A stretch of 64,000 bases of DNA from an uncultured Bacteroidia bacterium (GTDB taxonomy: Bacteria; Bacteroidota; Bacteroidia; Bacteroidales; UBA932). The stretch covers positions 1 through 64,000 of the forward strand of contig CACZKE010000011.1 of the NCBI GenBank assembly GCA_902781705.1. The letters run 5' to 3'. The notes under the pieces were generated by a model. The model worked only from the letters and a program-made list of their open reading frames with translations. It was not told where the DNA came from and did not search any database. Below are positions 35,257 through 44,871 of this stretch, one piece after another. The translations under genes were made by a program, and so were the position numbers. Within the stretch, counting starts at the first letter, position 1; every line of letters starts with the position of its first letter.

Positions 35257-35297
35257 CCGTCCCGGCTAACTGCTTGATACATAGTGTGCTAATAACT

Positions 35298-35328
35298 ATT
35301 CCCTGGTGCAGATGTACCAGGGAATATT
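35298..35328. terminator. Bidirectional terminator between metG and the SPFH gene
   Basis: ATTCCCTGGT (35298-35307) pairs with ACCAGGGAAT (35316-35325) between the convergent metG and SPFH genes, followed by ATTGTTT. Confidence 0.7.
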
Positions 35329-35366
35329 GTTTAACCCGTTGGGATAGAAATACTTAGGCGAGACGC

Positions 35367-36239
35367 CTATTTGCTCAAGTTGATGAACGGAAGGGCGTTG
35401 GAGCCGTTGTAGGTCGGAAGTTCGCCGTTCCACTTCTCGATGGCGTACTGCTGGACGATGAGCCCGTTCAGGGAGGCCGCGACCACGCGGTTGTAGTAGG
35501 CCTCGCCGTCACCCTGGATCTTCAGGGCTTCGGCCTCACCCTGGGCCTTGGCGATGGCGATCTTCGCCTCGGCCTCGGCTTCCTTCACCTTGTTTTCCGC
35601 CTTGAGGGCGTTCTGGACCGCTTCGTTCTTCGCATTGATGGCCTCGGTCAGGGAAGCCGGCGGATCGATCTTCGTCGTGAACTCGCGGACGATGAACCCT
35701 TCGCGGTTCATGGATTCGTCCAGACGGGCGCGGACCTCGGTCTCGAACTTGGCGCGGTTGGCCATGAGTTCGTCGGACGTGTAGTTGTTCGCGCAGGTAC
35801 GGTAGGCCTCGAAGATGCAGGTGTTGATATAGCCCATTTCCAGTTCCCGGACCGGTTTGCGGTATTTCACGAAGATGTCGACGGCCTTGTTCTCGTCGAT
35901 CTGGTAGGCCAGGGTCGGGGTCATGGAGAAGATGGCCGCATCCTTCGGGTTCACCGTGAACGGATCATAGGTGACTCGCTGGATATAAGTAGGATACTCG
36001 AAGATACTTTCCGTGATGGGGTTGTACCACACCCAGCCGCGGCAGGTGCCTTCCACGCCGCCCTTGAGTTCGGAGTTGGACGACCATTTCTTGAAACGGA
36101 TACCCACCGACGCGGAGTCGATGGTCGTGCAGCAGGATGCCATCAGGATGATGGCGAGGACAGTGACGCCCAGGGAAATCCAGGTGGCCTTCCCCAGTTT
36201 GCTTCCCCTGCGGGGATTGACGGTTTTGGTGGCTTGCAT
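35367..36239 (-). CDS. SPFH/prohibitin-family membrane protein
   Basis: The product is 290 aa from the ATG at 36239; the frame stays open further upstream, antisense to the M16 gene. One N-terminal transmembrane segment (WISLGVTVLAIILMASCC) is followed by the SPFH/Band 7 domain (TIDSASVGIRFKKW..., FVKYRKPVRELEMGYINT) and a long Ala/Glu/Lys coiled coil (NALKAENKVKEAEAEAKIAIAKAQGEAEALKIQGDGEAYY). Such proteins form large ring assemblies in the membrane and are linked to protein quality control. It is 11 bp downstream of the M16 peptidase gene, probably in the same operon. Confidence 0.9.
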   Translation of the reverse strand: MQATKTVNPRRGSKLGKATWISLGVTVLAIILMASCCTTIDSASVGIRFKKWSSNSELKGGVEGTCRGWVWYNPITESIFEYPTYIQRVTYDPFTVNPKDAAIFSMTPTLAYQIDENKAVDIFVKYRKPVRELEMGYINTCIFEAYRTCANNYTSDELMANRAKFETEVRARLDESMNREGFIVREFTTKIDPPASLTEAINAKNEAVQNALKAENKVKEAEAEAKIAIAKAQGEAEALKIQGDGEAYYNRVVAASLNGLIVQQYAIEKWNGELPTYNGSNALPFINLSK

Positions 36240-36250
36240 ATGGATAGCGT

Positions 36251-37528
36251 TTACAGGTAGATCAAGCGTGAAAGGCTTGCCGGATCGAAGAGCCGGCGGG
36301 CCATGGCCTGCAGGGCCTCGGGCGTCACGGCTTCGATGCGGGCGCGGGTCTCGGCGGAGGAGTCGATGCGGCCCCACGAGAGGAGGGACTTGCCCATGGA
36401 CAGGCACTGCGCCTCCCCGCTGGCGGAAGAAATGGCGAGTTGGCCGAGGAGTTGCCGTTTCGCGGCCTTCAGGAACCGTTCCGACAGCGGCACTTCCCGC
36501 AGGCGCTCCAGGATCTTGTCCAGCGCCTTGAGGCAGCGCTCCAGGTTGGGCTTGTCGCAGCCGAAACTGATGGCGGCGATGCCCGTATCGGCGTACTGCG
36601 TATAGGAACACTCCACCCCGTACACCCAACCGTTCTTCTCGCGCAACTCTTTATTGAGCAGGGAGTTCGATGCCGGCCCGCCCAGGATGTTGCATAGCAC
36701 GGCCGCGGTGATCCGGTCCTCCTCCTCATACAGCGACGGCGCCCGGTTGCCGATCACGGCGTTCACCTCGTGGTTGCGTTTGTCCACGGTTTTGTCGAAT
36801 GGGGGAAAAGAAGGCGCGGCGGGTGCGGCAGGGCATACCCTTTCCGGAGCATATGCCCGTATTGGGTCGCGAAGCGACGCGGAGGAAAGGGTATGTCCTG
36901 CCGCACCGAAAACGCGTTCAGACAGGTGAATGATCCGCTTCTCCAGCACTTTCTCATCGATATCCGCGACGACCGTGAAAGCCATGCGGTCCGGGGTGAA
37001 GAAGGTGCGGACGAAACGGCGGAGGTCCTCCGGCGTGATGCGTCTGACGGAGGCGGTGGTGCCCAGGATGGGATTGCCCAGCGGATGGCCTTCGAAGAGC
37101 ATGCCCTCGAACCGGTCATAGACGTCTTCCACCGGGTTGTCCTTGTAGGAGATGATTTCGTCCAGGACTACGCCCCGTTCGGTTTCGATCTCGTCGTCCG
37201 GGAAAGTGGGTTCCGTCGCCAGTTCAAAGAGGAGCCGGGCGGCCTTGCCGAGGTCCTCCTTCAGGACGGTGGCATGCAGAACGATTTCCTCCTTGGTCGT
37301 GTAGGCATTGAGCTCTCCGCCCAGACGGTCCAGGTAACTGCCGATCACCGAGGCACTTTTGCGCTTCGTACCCCGGAAGATCGTGTGTTCGGTGAAATGG
37401 GCGATACCGCCCCGGAAACCGGCTTCGTCCCGGGTCCCGCAGCGGATGCTCAGGGCGCACCAGCCCACGGAAGATGCGCTTCTCCGGACGGCGTAGCGCA
37501 GTCCGGAAGGTGCCGTGCCGCTCCGCAT
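36251..37528 (-). CDS. M16-family zinc peptidase with an inverted repeat in the reading frame
   Basis: The product is 425 aa from the ATG at 37528, which overlaps the stop of the preceding gene (TAATG). The inverted zinc motif HxxEH is HFTEH at residues 44-48, with the third-ligand region ETERGVVLDEI after ~70 residues; a second M16 domain follows (GGPASNSLLNKELREKNGWVYGVECSY). There is no signal peptide, so it is probably cytoplasmic. Residues of about 208-236, in the linker between the two M16 domains, are encoded by a near-perfect 24-bp inverted repeat (36822-36907) and have the unusual composition expected from it. Length fits the single-chain, half-size M16B type. Confidence 0.9.
   Translation of the reverse strand: MRSGTAPSGLRYAVRRSASSVGWCALSIRCGTRDEAGFRGGIAHFTEHTIFRGTKRKSASVIGSYLDRLGGELNAYTTKEEIVLHATVLKEDLGKAARLLFELATEPTFPDDEIETERGVVLDEIISYKDNPVEDVYDRFEGMLFEGHPLGNPILGTTASVRRITPEDLRRFVRTFFTPDRMAFTVVADIDEKVLEKRIIHLSERVFGAAGHTLSSASLRDPIRAYAPERVCPAAPAAPSFPPFDKTVDKRNHEVNAVIGNRAPSLYEEEDRITAAVLCNILGGPASNSLLNKELREKNGWVYGVECSYTQYADTGIAAISFGCDKPNLERCLKALDKILERLREVPLSERFLKAAKRQLLGQLAISSASGEAQCLSMGKSLLSWGRIDSSAETRARIEAVTPEALQAMARRLFDPASLSRLIYL
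36822..36907. repeat. 86-bp inverted repeat inside the M16 peptidase gene
   Basis: Arms at 36822-36845 and 36884-36907 match at 23 of 24 positions around a 38-nt loop containing GTCGCGAAGCGACGCGGA. The element contains no stop in the gene's frame and encodes part of the inter-domain linker. Its loop resembles the cores at 19184-19250 and 22547-22672. Confidence 0.85.
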
Positions 37529-38364
37529 TACCGCTTCTTGGACATGCGCCGCAGGTCCTCGGTGAGGAAGCCCGCGGGAGCGCGGTCCGTCATCTTGTGC
37601 TTGCGGATGTAATAGACGGTATCCGTATCTGCCTCGATGAGGAGTTTGTAGCACCAGGTGCCGGCGGCAACGGTGTAACTCACGAGGGTGTTGTAGGTCT
37701 TGTCGGTATAGACCTTGTCGGCCTCGTCGGCCTCGCAGAGGATGATGTCCTCGTCGAGATACTTCGCCTTGTCTTTTTCCGAGACGGCGGTGGAAAGGTC
37801 CTCCTGGGCCAGATAGATCCGCTTGATGCCGCCCTTCCTGTCGTATTTCTCGTTGAACCAGTTCATTCCGGAATACGCGGTGCGCTCGGATTCCATGGCG
37901 GCGAGGGCGAATTCCTGGATGCCCTTGACATAGGCGGAAAGGAATACGACCTCCCGGCCGATGCTGCCGTCCGCCGGGCAGAGCGGCAGGGAGATGACCT
38001 CGGTGCGGAGCGGGATGTTGTCGCCCGATTCGGCACCGCCTTTTTCCAGGGTCAGGAAGCGTACCATGGGCTCCTCTTCGCCCTTGGCCTGTCCCTCGGT
38101 CACGAGGAGGAAATAGTAGGCGTCGGAACCTTTGAGGGAATTGTATTCCGCGGCGGAGCAGAACTCGAAGGGGGAGGCGGTCCATAGTTGGACCACTTCC
38201 TGCCGCAGGGCACCGTCCAGGACATCCCCACCGGCCATCACGACCTTCGTAATCTTATCGGTAAAATCGGAAAACAGGTGTTTCCGGGTGGTCACCTTTC
38301 CCTGTTGGGCAAAGAGACCCGCGCTCACGAGAAGGAGCGCCAGTGCTGTCATCAATCGCTTCAT
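37528..38364 (-). CDS. Secreted protein of unknown function
   Basis: The protein is 278 aa with a cleavable signal peptide (MKRLMTALALLLVSAGLFAQ). The remainder is mixed alpha/beta, with Tyr-rich segments such as DAYYFLLVTEGQAKG and TDTVYYIRKHKMTDRAPAGF. I recognise no domain or catalytic motif. Its stop overlaps the M16 start, so it appears to lead a three-gene operon with the M16 peptidase and the SPFH protein. It has a near-ideal promoter (38381-38411). Confidence 0.75.
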   Translation of the reverse strand: MKRLMTALALLLVSAGLFAQQGKVTTRKHLFSDFTDKITKVVMAGGDVLDGALRQEVVQLWTASPFEFCSAAEYNSLKGSDAYYFLLVTEGQAKGEEEPMVRFLTLEKGGAESGDNIPLRTEVISLPLCPADGSIGREVVFLSAYVKGIQEFALAAMESERTAYSGMNWFNEKYDRKGGIKRIYLAQEDLSTAVSEKDKAKYLDEDIILCEADEADKVYTDKTYNTLVSYTVAAGTWCYKLLIEADTDTVYYIRKHKMTDRAPAGFLTEDLRRMSKKR

Positions 38365-38380
38365 AGTCGAACTCTTTCTG

Positions 38381-38411
38381 CAAAGATAGTGCTACGGCCC
38401 GGTTTTTCAAA
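38381..38411 (-). promoter_or_regulatory. Canonical Bacteroidetes promoter (TTTG-N19-TATCTTTG)
   Basis: On the minus strand the -33 TTTG (38408-38411) and the -7 TATCTTTG (38381-38388) are exactly 19 bp apart, 16 bp before the ATG at 38364. This is one of the two best primary-sigma promoters in the window. Confidence 0.75.
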
Positions 38412-38420
38412 ATAACTTCT

Positions 38421-38428
38421 TATCTTTG
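38421..38428 (+). promoter_or_regulatory. -7 box for dnaX, close to the ATG
   Basis: TATCTTTG ends only 6 bp before the dnaX ATG at 38435. Transcription would start at or next to the AUG, giving a leaderless message. It faces away from the promoter at 38381-38411. Confidence 0.6.
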
Positions 38429-38434
38429 TAGATT

Positions 38435-40228
38435 ATGAGTGAGTACATCGTATCGGCACGGAAATACAGGCCGGACTCCTTTGAGACCCTGCTGGGGCAG
38501 GATACCATCGCCCGGACCCTCTCGAACTCCATCAAGCGGGGACAGCTGGCCCACGCCTACCTGTTCTGCGGCCCGCGCGGGGTGGGGAAGACCACGACGG
38601 CGCGCATCTTCGCGAAGATGATCAACTGCGCGCATCCGGGGCCCGACATGGAGCCCTGCGGGGAGTGCGAGTCCTGCATCTCCTTCCAGGAAGGGCGCTC
38701 CTACTGCATCCACGAGCTGGACGCCGCGTCCAACAACTCCGTGGACGACATCAAGTCCCTGATGGAGAAAGTGCAGGTGCCGCCGCAGGTGGGAAAGTAC
38801 AGCGTGTACATCATCGACGAGGTCCACATGCTGTCCCAGGCCGCCTTCAACGCCTTCCTCAAGACGCTGGAGGAGCCCCCGGCGCACGCCATCTTCATCC
38901 TGGCGACGACCGAAAAGCACAAGATCCTCCCGACCATCCTTTCCCGCTGCCAGACCTACGATTTCAACCGCATCGGCATTCCCGACATGGTGAAGAACCT
39001 CCGCGGCATCGCGGCGAAGGAAGGGATCACCATCGACGACGAATCCCTCCATGTCATCGCCTCCAAGGCCGACGGCGCCATGCGCGACGCCCTCACCATC
39101 TTCGACCAGACCGTCGCCTTCTGCGGCACCGACGTCAAGTATGCCGATGTCATCCGGAACCTCAACGTCCTGGACCACGAATACAGCTTCTCCCTGGTCG
39201 ATAACTTCCTCGCCGGCAACTACGGGGCCGCCCTCACCACCTTCGACGAGGTGCTCCGGAAGGGTTTCAACGCCTTGCATTTCGTCGCGGCGCTGAGTGC
39301 GCACCTGCGGGATCTCATCGTCGCCCGGACCGCCGGGCTGGAGGCCCTGCTGGAGCTTCCGGATTCCCTGAAACAGCGCTACCGCGAACAGGCCGGCCGC
39401 TGCCCGCTCCGCTTCCTGTACGACGCCCTCGGCGTCACCACCGCCTGCGAGACCGGCTACAAGGCCGCCGTGAATCCCCGGCTCCATATCGAGTTCGCCC
39501 TCATGAAACTCAGTTTCCTGATCCAGGCGCCGGAGCCTGTTGCGGGGGCTAAACCGGTTGCTACACAACCTGTTGCACCTCAGCAGCCCGCTGACAAGAC
39601 AGCCGTCGCTCCCAAGCCGGCTCCTGAGATTCCTTCACCTGCTCCGCAGGTTCGGAATGACAAACCGGAAGCCCCTGTCATTTCGAGCGGAGGCGAAGCC
39701 GGAGTCGAGAAATCTGCCGCCACCCCGGTGCAACCGACTCCTGAACGTCGCAAACGGACGCCGAAAACCGGTTCCGCCCTGTCCATGAACGCCATCATGG
39801 ACGAGAAGGAGGAGAAGCCCCAGGAGGAAGAGACCGTCGCCGTGGAGGAGACGTTGCCGGACAGAGCCGCCGTCCAGGAAGCCTGGAAGGCCCTCGTGGG
39901 CAAGTTCTCCGACCGGCCGCGCCTCGCGAACGCCCTCGCACAGGCGAAACTCCGCGAGGAGGAGGGCGAAGGCGTCAAGTCCGTGCACTTCTCCGTCTCC
40001 AATGCCGCGCAGAAGCAGTGGATCGAGGAAAAGATGCTCCGCGACCTGGAACGCCAGTTCCGGGAACTGCTCTCCTGCCACAAGGTGAACCTCCATGTGG
40101 ACGACATTCCCGAGGAGGATACCGGCGAGCGGGTCCCCTATATGCCCGAAGAGAAGGCGAAGGTCCTGATGGACACCAATCCCGAAGTCAGAGAACTCGT
40201 GGCCGCCCTCGGCCTCGATACCAAATAA
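38435..40228 (+). CDS. dnaX: DNA polymerase III subunit gamma/tau
   Basis: The protein is 597 aa, the clamp-loader ATPase of the replisome. Walker A is FCGPRGVGKTTTARI, the zinc module is CAHPGPDMEPCGECESC, Walker B IIDEVHMLSQAAF, and LSRCQTYDF is the SRC sensor. Domain III (about 240-365) precedes a Pro/Ala-rich linker and a Bacteroidetes-type C-terminal domain (about 470-597). The linker contains VISSGGEAGVEKS (residues 415-427), encoded by a copy of the 39-bp palindromic unit. lptB follows 9 bp later. Confidence 0.96.
   Translation: MSEYIVSARKYRPDSFETLLGQDTIARTLSNSIKRGQLAHAYLFCGPRGVGKTTTARIFAKMINCAHPGPDMEPCGECESCISFQEGRSYCIHELDAASNNSVDDIKSLMEKVQVPPQVGKYSVYIIDEVHMLSQAAFNAFLKTLEEPPAHAIFILATTEKHKILPTILSRCQTYDFNRIGIPDMVKNLRGIAAKEGITIDDESLHVIASKADGAMRDALTIFDQTVAFCGTDVKYADVIRNLNVLDHEYSFSLVDNFLAGNYGAALTTFDEVLRKGFNALHFVAALSAHLRDLIVARTAGLEALLELPDSLKQRYREQAGRCPLRFLYDALGVTTACETGYKAAVNPRLHIEFALMKLSFLIQAPEPVAGAKPVATQPVAPQQPADKTAVAPKPAPEIPSPAPQVRNDKPEAPVISSGGEAGVEKSAATPVQPTPERRKRTPKTGSALSMNAIMDEKEEKPQEEETVAVEETLPDRAAVQEAWKALVGKFSDRPRLANALAQAKLREEEGEGVKSVHFSVSNAAQKQWIEEKMLRDLERQFRELLSCHKVNLHVDDIPEEDTGERVPYMPEEKAKVLMDTNPEVRELVAALGLDTK
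39677..39715. repeat. 39-bp coding palindromic unit inside dnaX
   Basis: The unit starts GTCATTTCGAGCGGAGG and ends GAGTCGAGAAATCT. It is exactly 13 codons and lies in the same frame as the copies in metG and lptB. It sits in the disordered linker. Confidence 0.85.
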
Positions 40229-40237
40229 GTGTAAACC

Positions 40238-41104
40238 ATGAAGTTACGTGCTGAGAACCTGGTCAAGAAATACGGCGTCCGGACAGTCGTGAAGGGCGTC
40301 TCGATGGAAGTGAACCAGGGCGAGATCGTGGGCTTCCTGGGCCCCAACGGCGCCGGCAAGACCACCAGTTTCTATATGATCACCGGCCAGATCGTCCCGA
40401 ATGAAGGGCGCATCTTCATCGACGATGACGAGCTTACCGGCCTTCCCATGTACAAGCGCTCCCAGAAGGGCGTGGGCTACCTGCCGCAGGAAGCGTCCGT
40501 CTTCCGCCAGATGTCCGTGGAGGACAACATCATGTCCGTCATGGAAATGACCCGGATGACGAAGGCCGAGCGGGAAGCCCGCCTGGAGCAGCTCATCGAC
40601 GAGTTCAACCTTTCCAAGGTCCGCAAGTCCAAGGGCATCCAGCTCTCCGGCGGCGAGCGCCGCCGCTGCGAAATCGCACGCGCCCTCGCCGTGGACCCGA
40701 AGTTCATCCTCCTGGACGAACCCTTCGCGGGCGTGGACCCCATCGCCGTGGAGGATATCCAGTACATCATCGCGAAACTCAAGTACCGCAACATCGGCGT
40801 CATCATCACCGACCACAACGTGGGCGAGACCCTCGCCATCACGGACCGCGCCTACCTCCTCTACGAGGGCACCATCCTCCAGGAAGGCACCCCGGAAGAA
40901 CTCGCTGCCGATGAGGACGTCCGCACCAAGTACCTCGGCTCCGGCTTCGTCCTCAAGCGCTCCAAGAGCGTCGAGCGCGCCCGTCGCGAAGCCGAGGCCG
41001 CCCGCGCCGCAGAAGCCGAATCCGCCCGTGCCGCCGAGGTCCCCCCTGTCATTCCGAGCGAAGCCGAAGGCGGAGTCGAGAAATCTTCTGCCCCCTCCGA
41101 CTAG
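40238..41104 (+). CDS. lptB: LPS export ABC transporter ATP-binding protein LptB with a C-terminal extension
   Basis: The protein is 288 aa against ~240-255 for typical LptB. It powers extraction of lipopolysaccharide from the inner membrane with LptFG. Walker A is [14 protein letters not shown], the ABC signature [16 protein letters not shown], Walker [14 protein letters not shown] and the switch His lies in [22 protein letters not shown]. After residue ~243 comes an Ala/Arg/Glu-rich helix-like tail, then [18 protein letters not shown], whose core is encoded by the 39-bp repeat. The repeat therefore forms the last part of the protein. Confidence 0.95.
   Translation: MKLRAENLVKKYGVRTVVKGVSMEVNQGEIVGFLGPNGAGKTTSFYMITGQIVPNEGRIFIDDDELTGLPMYKRSQKGVGYLPQEASVFRQMSVEDNIMSVMEMTRMTKAEREARLEQLIDEFNLSKVRKSKGIQLSGGERRRCEIARALAVDPKFILLDEPFAGVDPIAVEDIQYIIAKLKYRNIGVIITDHNVGETLAITDRAYLLYEGTILQEGTPEELAADEDVRTKYLGSGFVLKRSKSVERARREAEAARAAEAESARAAEVPPVIPSEAEGGVEKSSAPSD
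41048..41086. repeat. 39-bp coding palindromic unit at the 3' end of lptB
   Basis: The unit starts GTCATTCCGAGCGAAGCC and ends GAGTCGAGAAATCT. It is in the same frame as the metG and dnaX copies ([13 protein letters not shown]), five codons from the stop. Confidence 0.85.
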
Positions 41105-41167
41105 TTTGGCACGCACCTTGCAATTAGCTAAGCCGGTTAGTTATTATAGTTGGTTTAGTTGATAAGG

Positions 41168-41207
41168 TACAATAAAGGCGAGCCGCTTCCGGCCCGCCCT
41201 TATTGTA
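41168..41207. terminator. Bidirectional terminator between lptB and ispH
   Basis: TACAATAAAGGCGAGCC and GGCCCGCCCTTATTGTA form a long hairpin with a few mismatches and A/T flanks, between convergent genes. Confidence 0.7.
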
Positions 41208-41289
41208 TTATGGCTGGCCGGTTTCCGATCATCATATCTTGGGATTCAATTATATAGCTTTTCAGAGGTGCACAGGTTGAGAGAGACGC

Positions 41290-42156
41290 TTAGATCAACT
41301 TGACCGCCGCGGCGACGGCTTCCAAGAGCCATTTCGGGGTGGAGGTGGCGCCGCAGACGCCTACGCGGTCGACGGAGCGGAACCAGGCCGGGGCGATGTC
41401 GCCGGGGCCGCCGATGCGCCAGGTGCGGGGATTTACGCTGCGGCACAGGTCGAAGAGGACCTTGCCGTTGGAACTGGCCTCGCCGGCGACGAAGAGAAGG
41501 ATGTCGTGCGAAAGGGCGAAGTCGACCAGATGCTCATGCCGGTTCGCGACCTGGGCGCAGATGGTGTCGTGGACCGTCACCCGGGAACCGAGGGAACGGA
41601 CGCGGTCGCAGATTTCCGCGTATTCGGAGGGACTTTTGGTGGTCTGGGAGAAAATTTCCACGGGCTGGGAGAAGTCGATGCGGGGAAGGGCCGCTTCCAG
41701 CATGGCCCGGTTCTCCACGACGATGGCGTCCCCGTCCACCTGACCCAACAGGCCGAGGACCTCGGCATGGCCGATCTTCCCGAAGATGAGGAGGGTTCCC
41801 TGGAGGCCGCCTTCGTGCAGGCGGGCGTAGGCCTCCCGGATATGCTGCTGGAGTTTGAGTACGACGGGGCAGGTGCAGTCGATGAGCGTGAGCCCGCGTT
41901 CCCGCGCCCCGGCATAGGTCGAGGGCGGTTCCCCATGGGCCCGGATCAAGACGGTTTCGCCTTCAGGGACTTCCGACAGGGACGCGACCGTACGGAGCCC
42001 CTTCGCCCCGAGACGGTCGAGTTCGGCTTCGTTGTGGACGATGGCGCCCAGGGAGTAGAGATGGTCCTCCCCGCCCAGGAAACTTTCCGCGCGGGAAATG
42101 GCCCGGATGACCCCGCCGCAGAAACCGGAACCGGGGTCGATGTCCACCGTCACCAT
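41290..42156 (-). CDS. ispH: 4-hydroxy-3-methylbut-2-enyl diphosphate reductase
   Basis: The product is 288 aa from the ATG at 42156 (MVTVDIDPGSGFCGGV). It is the final step of the MEP isoprenoid pathway, using a [4Fe-4S] cluster bound by three conserved cysteines: GFCGGV (Cys13), DCTCPVV and VGVCGATSTPKW. HGEPPSTYAGARERGLTLID fits the family. It overlaps the end of cmk by 7 bp; cmk-ispH pairing is common in Bacteroidetes. Confidence 0.95.
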   Translation of the reverse strand: MVTVDIDPGSGFCGGVIRAISRAESFLGGEDHLYSLGAIVHNEAELDRLGAKGLRTVASLSEVPEGETVLIRAHGEPPSTYAGARERGLTLIDCTCPVVLKLQQHIREAYARLHEGGLQGTLLIFGKIGHAEVLGLLGQVDGDAIVVENRAMLEAALPRIDFSQPVEIFSQTTKSPSEYAEICDRVRSLGSRVTVHDTICAQVANRHEHLVDFALSHDILLFVAGEASSNGKVLFDLCRSVNPRTWRIGGPGDIAPAWFRSVDRVGVCGATSTPKWLLEAVAAAVKLI

Positions 42157-42866
42157 TTCAGGGACGGGGCCTCGTAGAGCAGGAACTTGCCCTGGATGAC
42201 CCCAAGGCACCAGACCAGTTCCTCATGCAGGGTCATGTGGGTGTTGTCCATCACATAGGCGTCCTCCGGCTGACGGAGGGGAGAAGTCTCGCGGTGGGAG
42301 TCGATGTAGTCGCGCTCCGCCAGGTTCTTGACGATGTCCTCGAAGACCGGCGTGTCACCTTTGGCAACCATCTCGTCGTAGCGCCGCTGGGCACGGACAT
42401 TCTCGTCGGCAATCATGAACACCTTCAGCTCCGCGTTCGGGAACACGGTGGTGCCGATGTCGCGGCCGTCCATGATGACGCGGCCGCCCTCGGAGAAGGC
42501 GCGGAGCTTCGCGTCCACATAGGCCCGCACAAAGGCGATGGCCGACACGGGACTCACGTACGAGGACACGGCGAGGGTGCGGATCTCCGTCTCGATGCAG
42601 CGCTCGCCGAGATACAGGAGCGTCTTCCCTTCCTCGTTCCGGAAATGCAGGTCCAGCGTGTCGATGACCGCTTTCAGGGCCGCCTCGTCGATGGTGCCGT
42701 CCTCCGCAATCAAACCGTTCTCCATCGCAAAGAGGGTGACGCCGCGATACATGGCGCCGCTGTCCAGGTACAGGAAGTCGAATTCCTTCGCCACCATCTT
42801 GGCGAAGGTGCTCTTGCCGGTGGCTGAAAAGCCGTCCACGGCGATGATGATATCAGGAACGTTCAT
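42150..42866 (-). CDS. cmk: Cytidylate kinase
   Basis: The product is 238 aa from the ATG at 42866; an upstream open frame is only antisense to the response-regulator gene. It phosphorylates CMP and dCMP. The P-loop is VDGFSATGKSTFAK, the CMP-binding region includes YLDSGAMYRGVTL, and VIMDGRDIGTTVFPNAELKVFM and REDYIDSHRETSPL-type motifs follow. It is slightly longer than the usual ~225 aa because of a short C-terminal tail that overlaps ispH. Confidence 0.94.
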   Translation of the reverse strand: MNVPDIIIAVDGFSATGKSTFAKMVAKEFDFLYLDSGAMYRGVTLFAMENGLIAEDGTIDEAALKAVIDTLDLHFRNEEGKTLLYLGERCIETEIRTLAVSSYVSPVSAIAFVRAYVDAKLRAFSEGGRVIMDGRDIGTTVFPNAELKVFMIADENVRAQRRYDEMVAKGDTPVFEDIVKNLAERDYIDSHRETSPLRQPEDAYVMDNTHMTLHEELVWCLGVIQGKFLLYEAPSLKW

Positions 42867-42936
42867 AATCTTTCTCTCACTCAAGATTACAAATGTAGAA
42901 AAAAGTTCCGATATTTGCATAAATGATTGTCTGTCT

Positions 42937-44085
<1,149 letters not shown>

Positions 44086-44186
44086 TCCCGGCCCTGTTTA
44101 ATCCTGGATCAACGGCAGCAGAAAGCCGCGGCGGTCAGGATGATATAGGCGTCTTTCTTAACCGGTTGAATATCAGCACAATAACG

Positions 44187-44220
44187 AAAACTCCCTGGTA
44201 CATTTGTACCAGGGAGTTTT
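44187..44220. terminator. Perfect 15-bp bidirectional terminator
   Basis: AAAACTCCCTGGTAC (44187-44201) pairs perfectly with 44206-44220 around an ATTT loop, with A/T tracts on both sides. It lies between the convergent response-regulator and efp genes. Confidence 0.85.
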
Positions 44221-44259
44221 GCGTAACTATTTGAGCGTAAGTCTATTGACTGCGACGCT

Positions 44260-44829
44260 TTATTTCACGCGCTGGCCGTAGGAACGGTCGGTGGTGTTCA
44301 CGGTGATGATTTCGCCGGTCTCGATGAAGAGCGGAACCATGATCTTGGCGCCGGTCTCGAGGGTGACCTCCTTGAGGGCGGAGGTGGAGGCGGTGTTGCC
44401 CTTCACGGCAGGCTCGCTGTAGGTGACCTCGAGGGTGACGTAGGTCGGGAGTTCGCAGGTGAGGCAGCGCTCTTCGGGCTCGGTGAGGAACATCATCTCC
44501 ACGCGCTGGCCTTCTTTCATGAGGTCGGCGTTCTCCACGACGTCGTGGGGAAGGGTGATCTGCTCGTAGGTCTCCTCGTGCATGAAGTTGAAGGCCTCGC
44601 CGTCATCATAGAGATACTGGTAGGGGCGGCGTTCCACGGTGATGGTGTCGAGCTTGACACCGGCGGTGAAGGTGTTCTCGAGGATACGGCCGTTTTCGAG
44701 GTTGCGGAGTTTCGTCTTGACAAAGGCGGGACCCTTGCCGGGTTTCACGTGCTGGAAATACACCACGACGCAAGGTTTGCCGTTGTACATGATGTACATT
44801 CCGTTCTTGAGATCAGCTGTTGTTGCCAT
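44260..44829 (-). CDS. efp: Elongation factor P
   Basis: The protein is 189 aa with three beta-barrel domains. EF-P relieves ribosome stalling at proline stretches. HVKPGKGPAFVKTKLRNL carries the tip loop with the Lys that is the usual modification site; VERRPYQYLYDDGEAFNFMHEETYEQI is the second barrel, and the ending VPLFIETGEIITVNTTDRSYGQRV is typical. A strong promoter lies upstream (44872-44902). Confidence 0.97.
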   Translation of the reverse strand: MATTADLKNGMYIMYNGKPCVVVYFQHVKPGKGPAFVKTKLRNLENGRILENTFTAGVKLDTITVERRPYQYLYDDGEAFNFMHEETYEQITLPHDVVENADLMKEGQRVEMMFLTEPEERCLTCELPTYVTLEVTYSEPAVKGNTASTSALKEVTLETGAKIMVPLFIETGEIITVNTTDRSYGQRVK

Positions 44830-44871
44830 AAAAAATATAAAAGTTAATCGTTAATTCACGAATAGTTTCGC

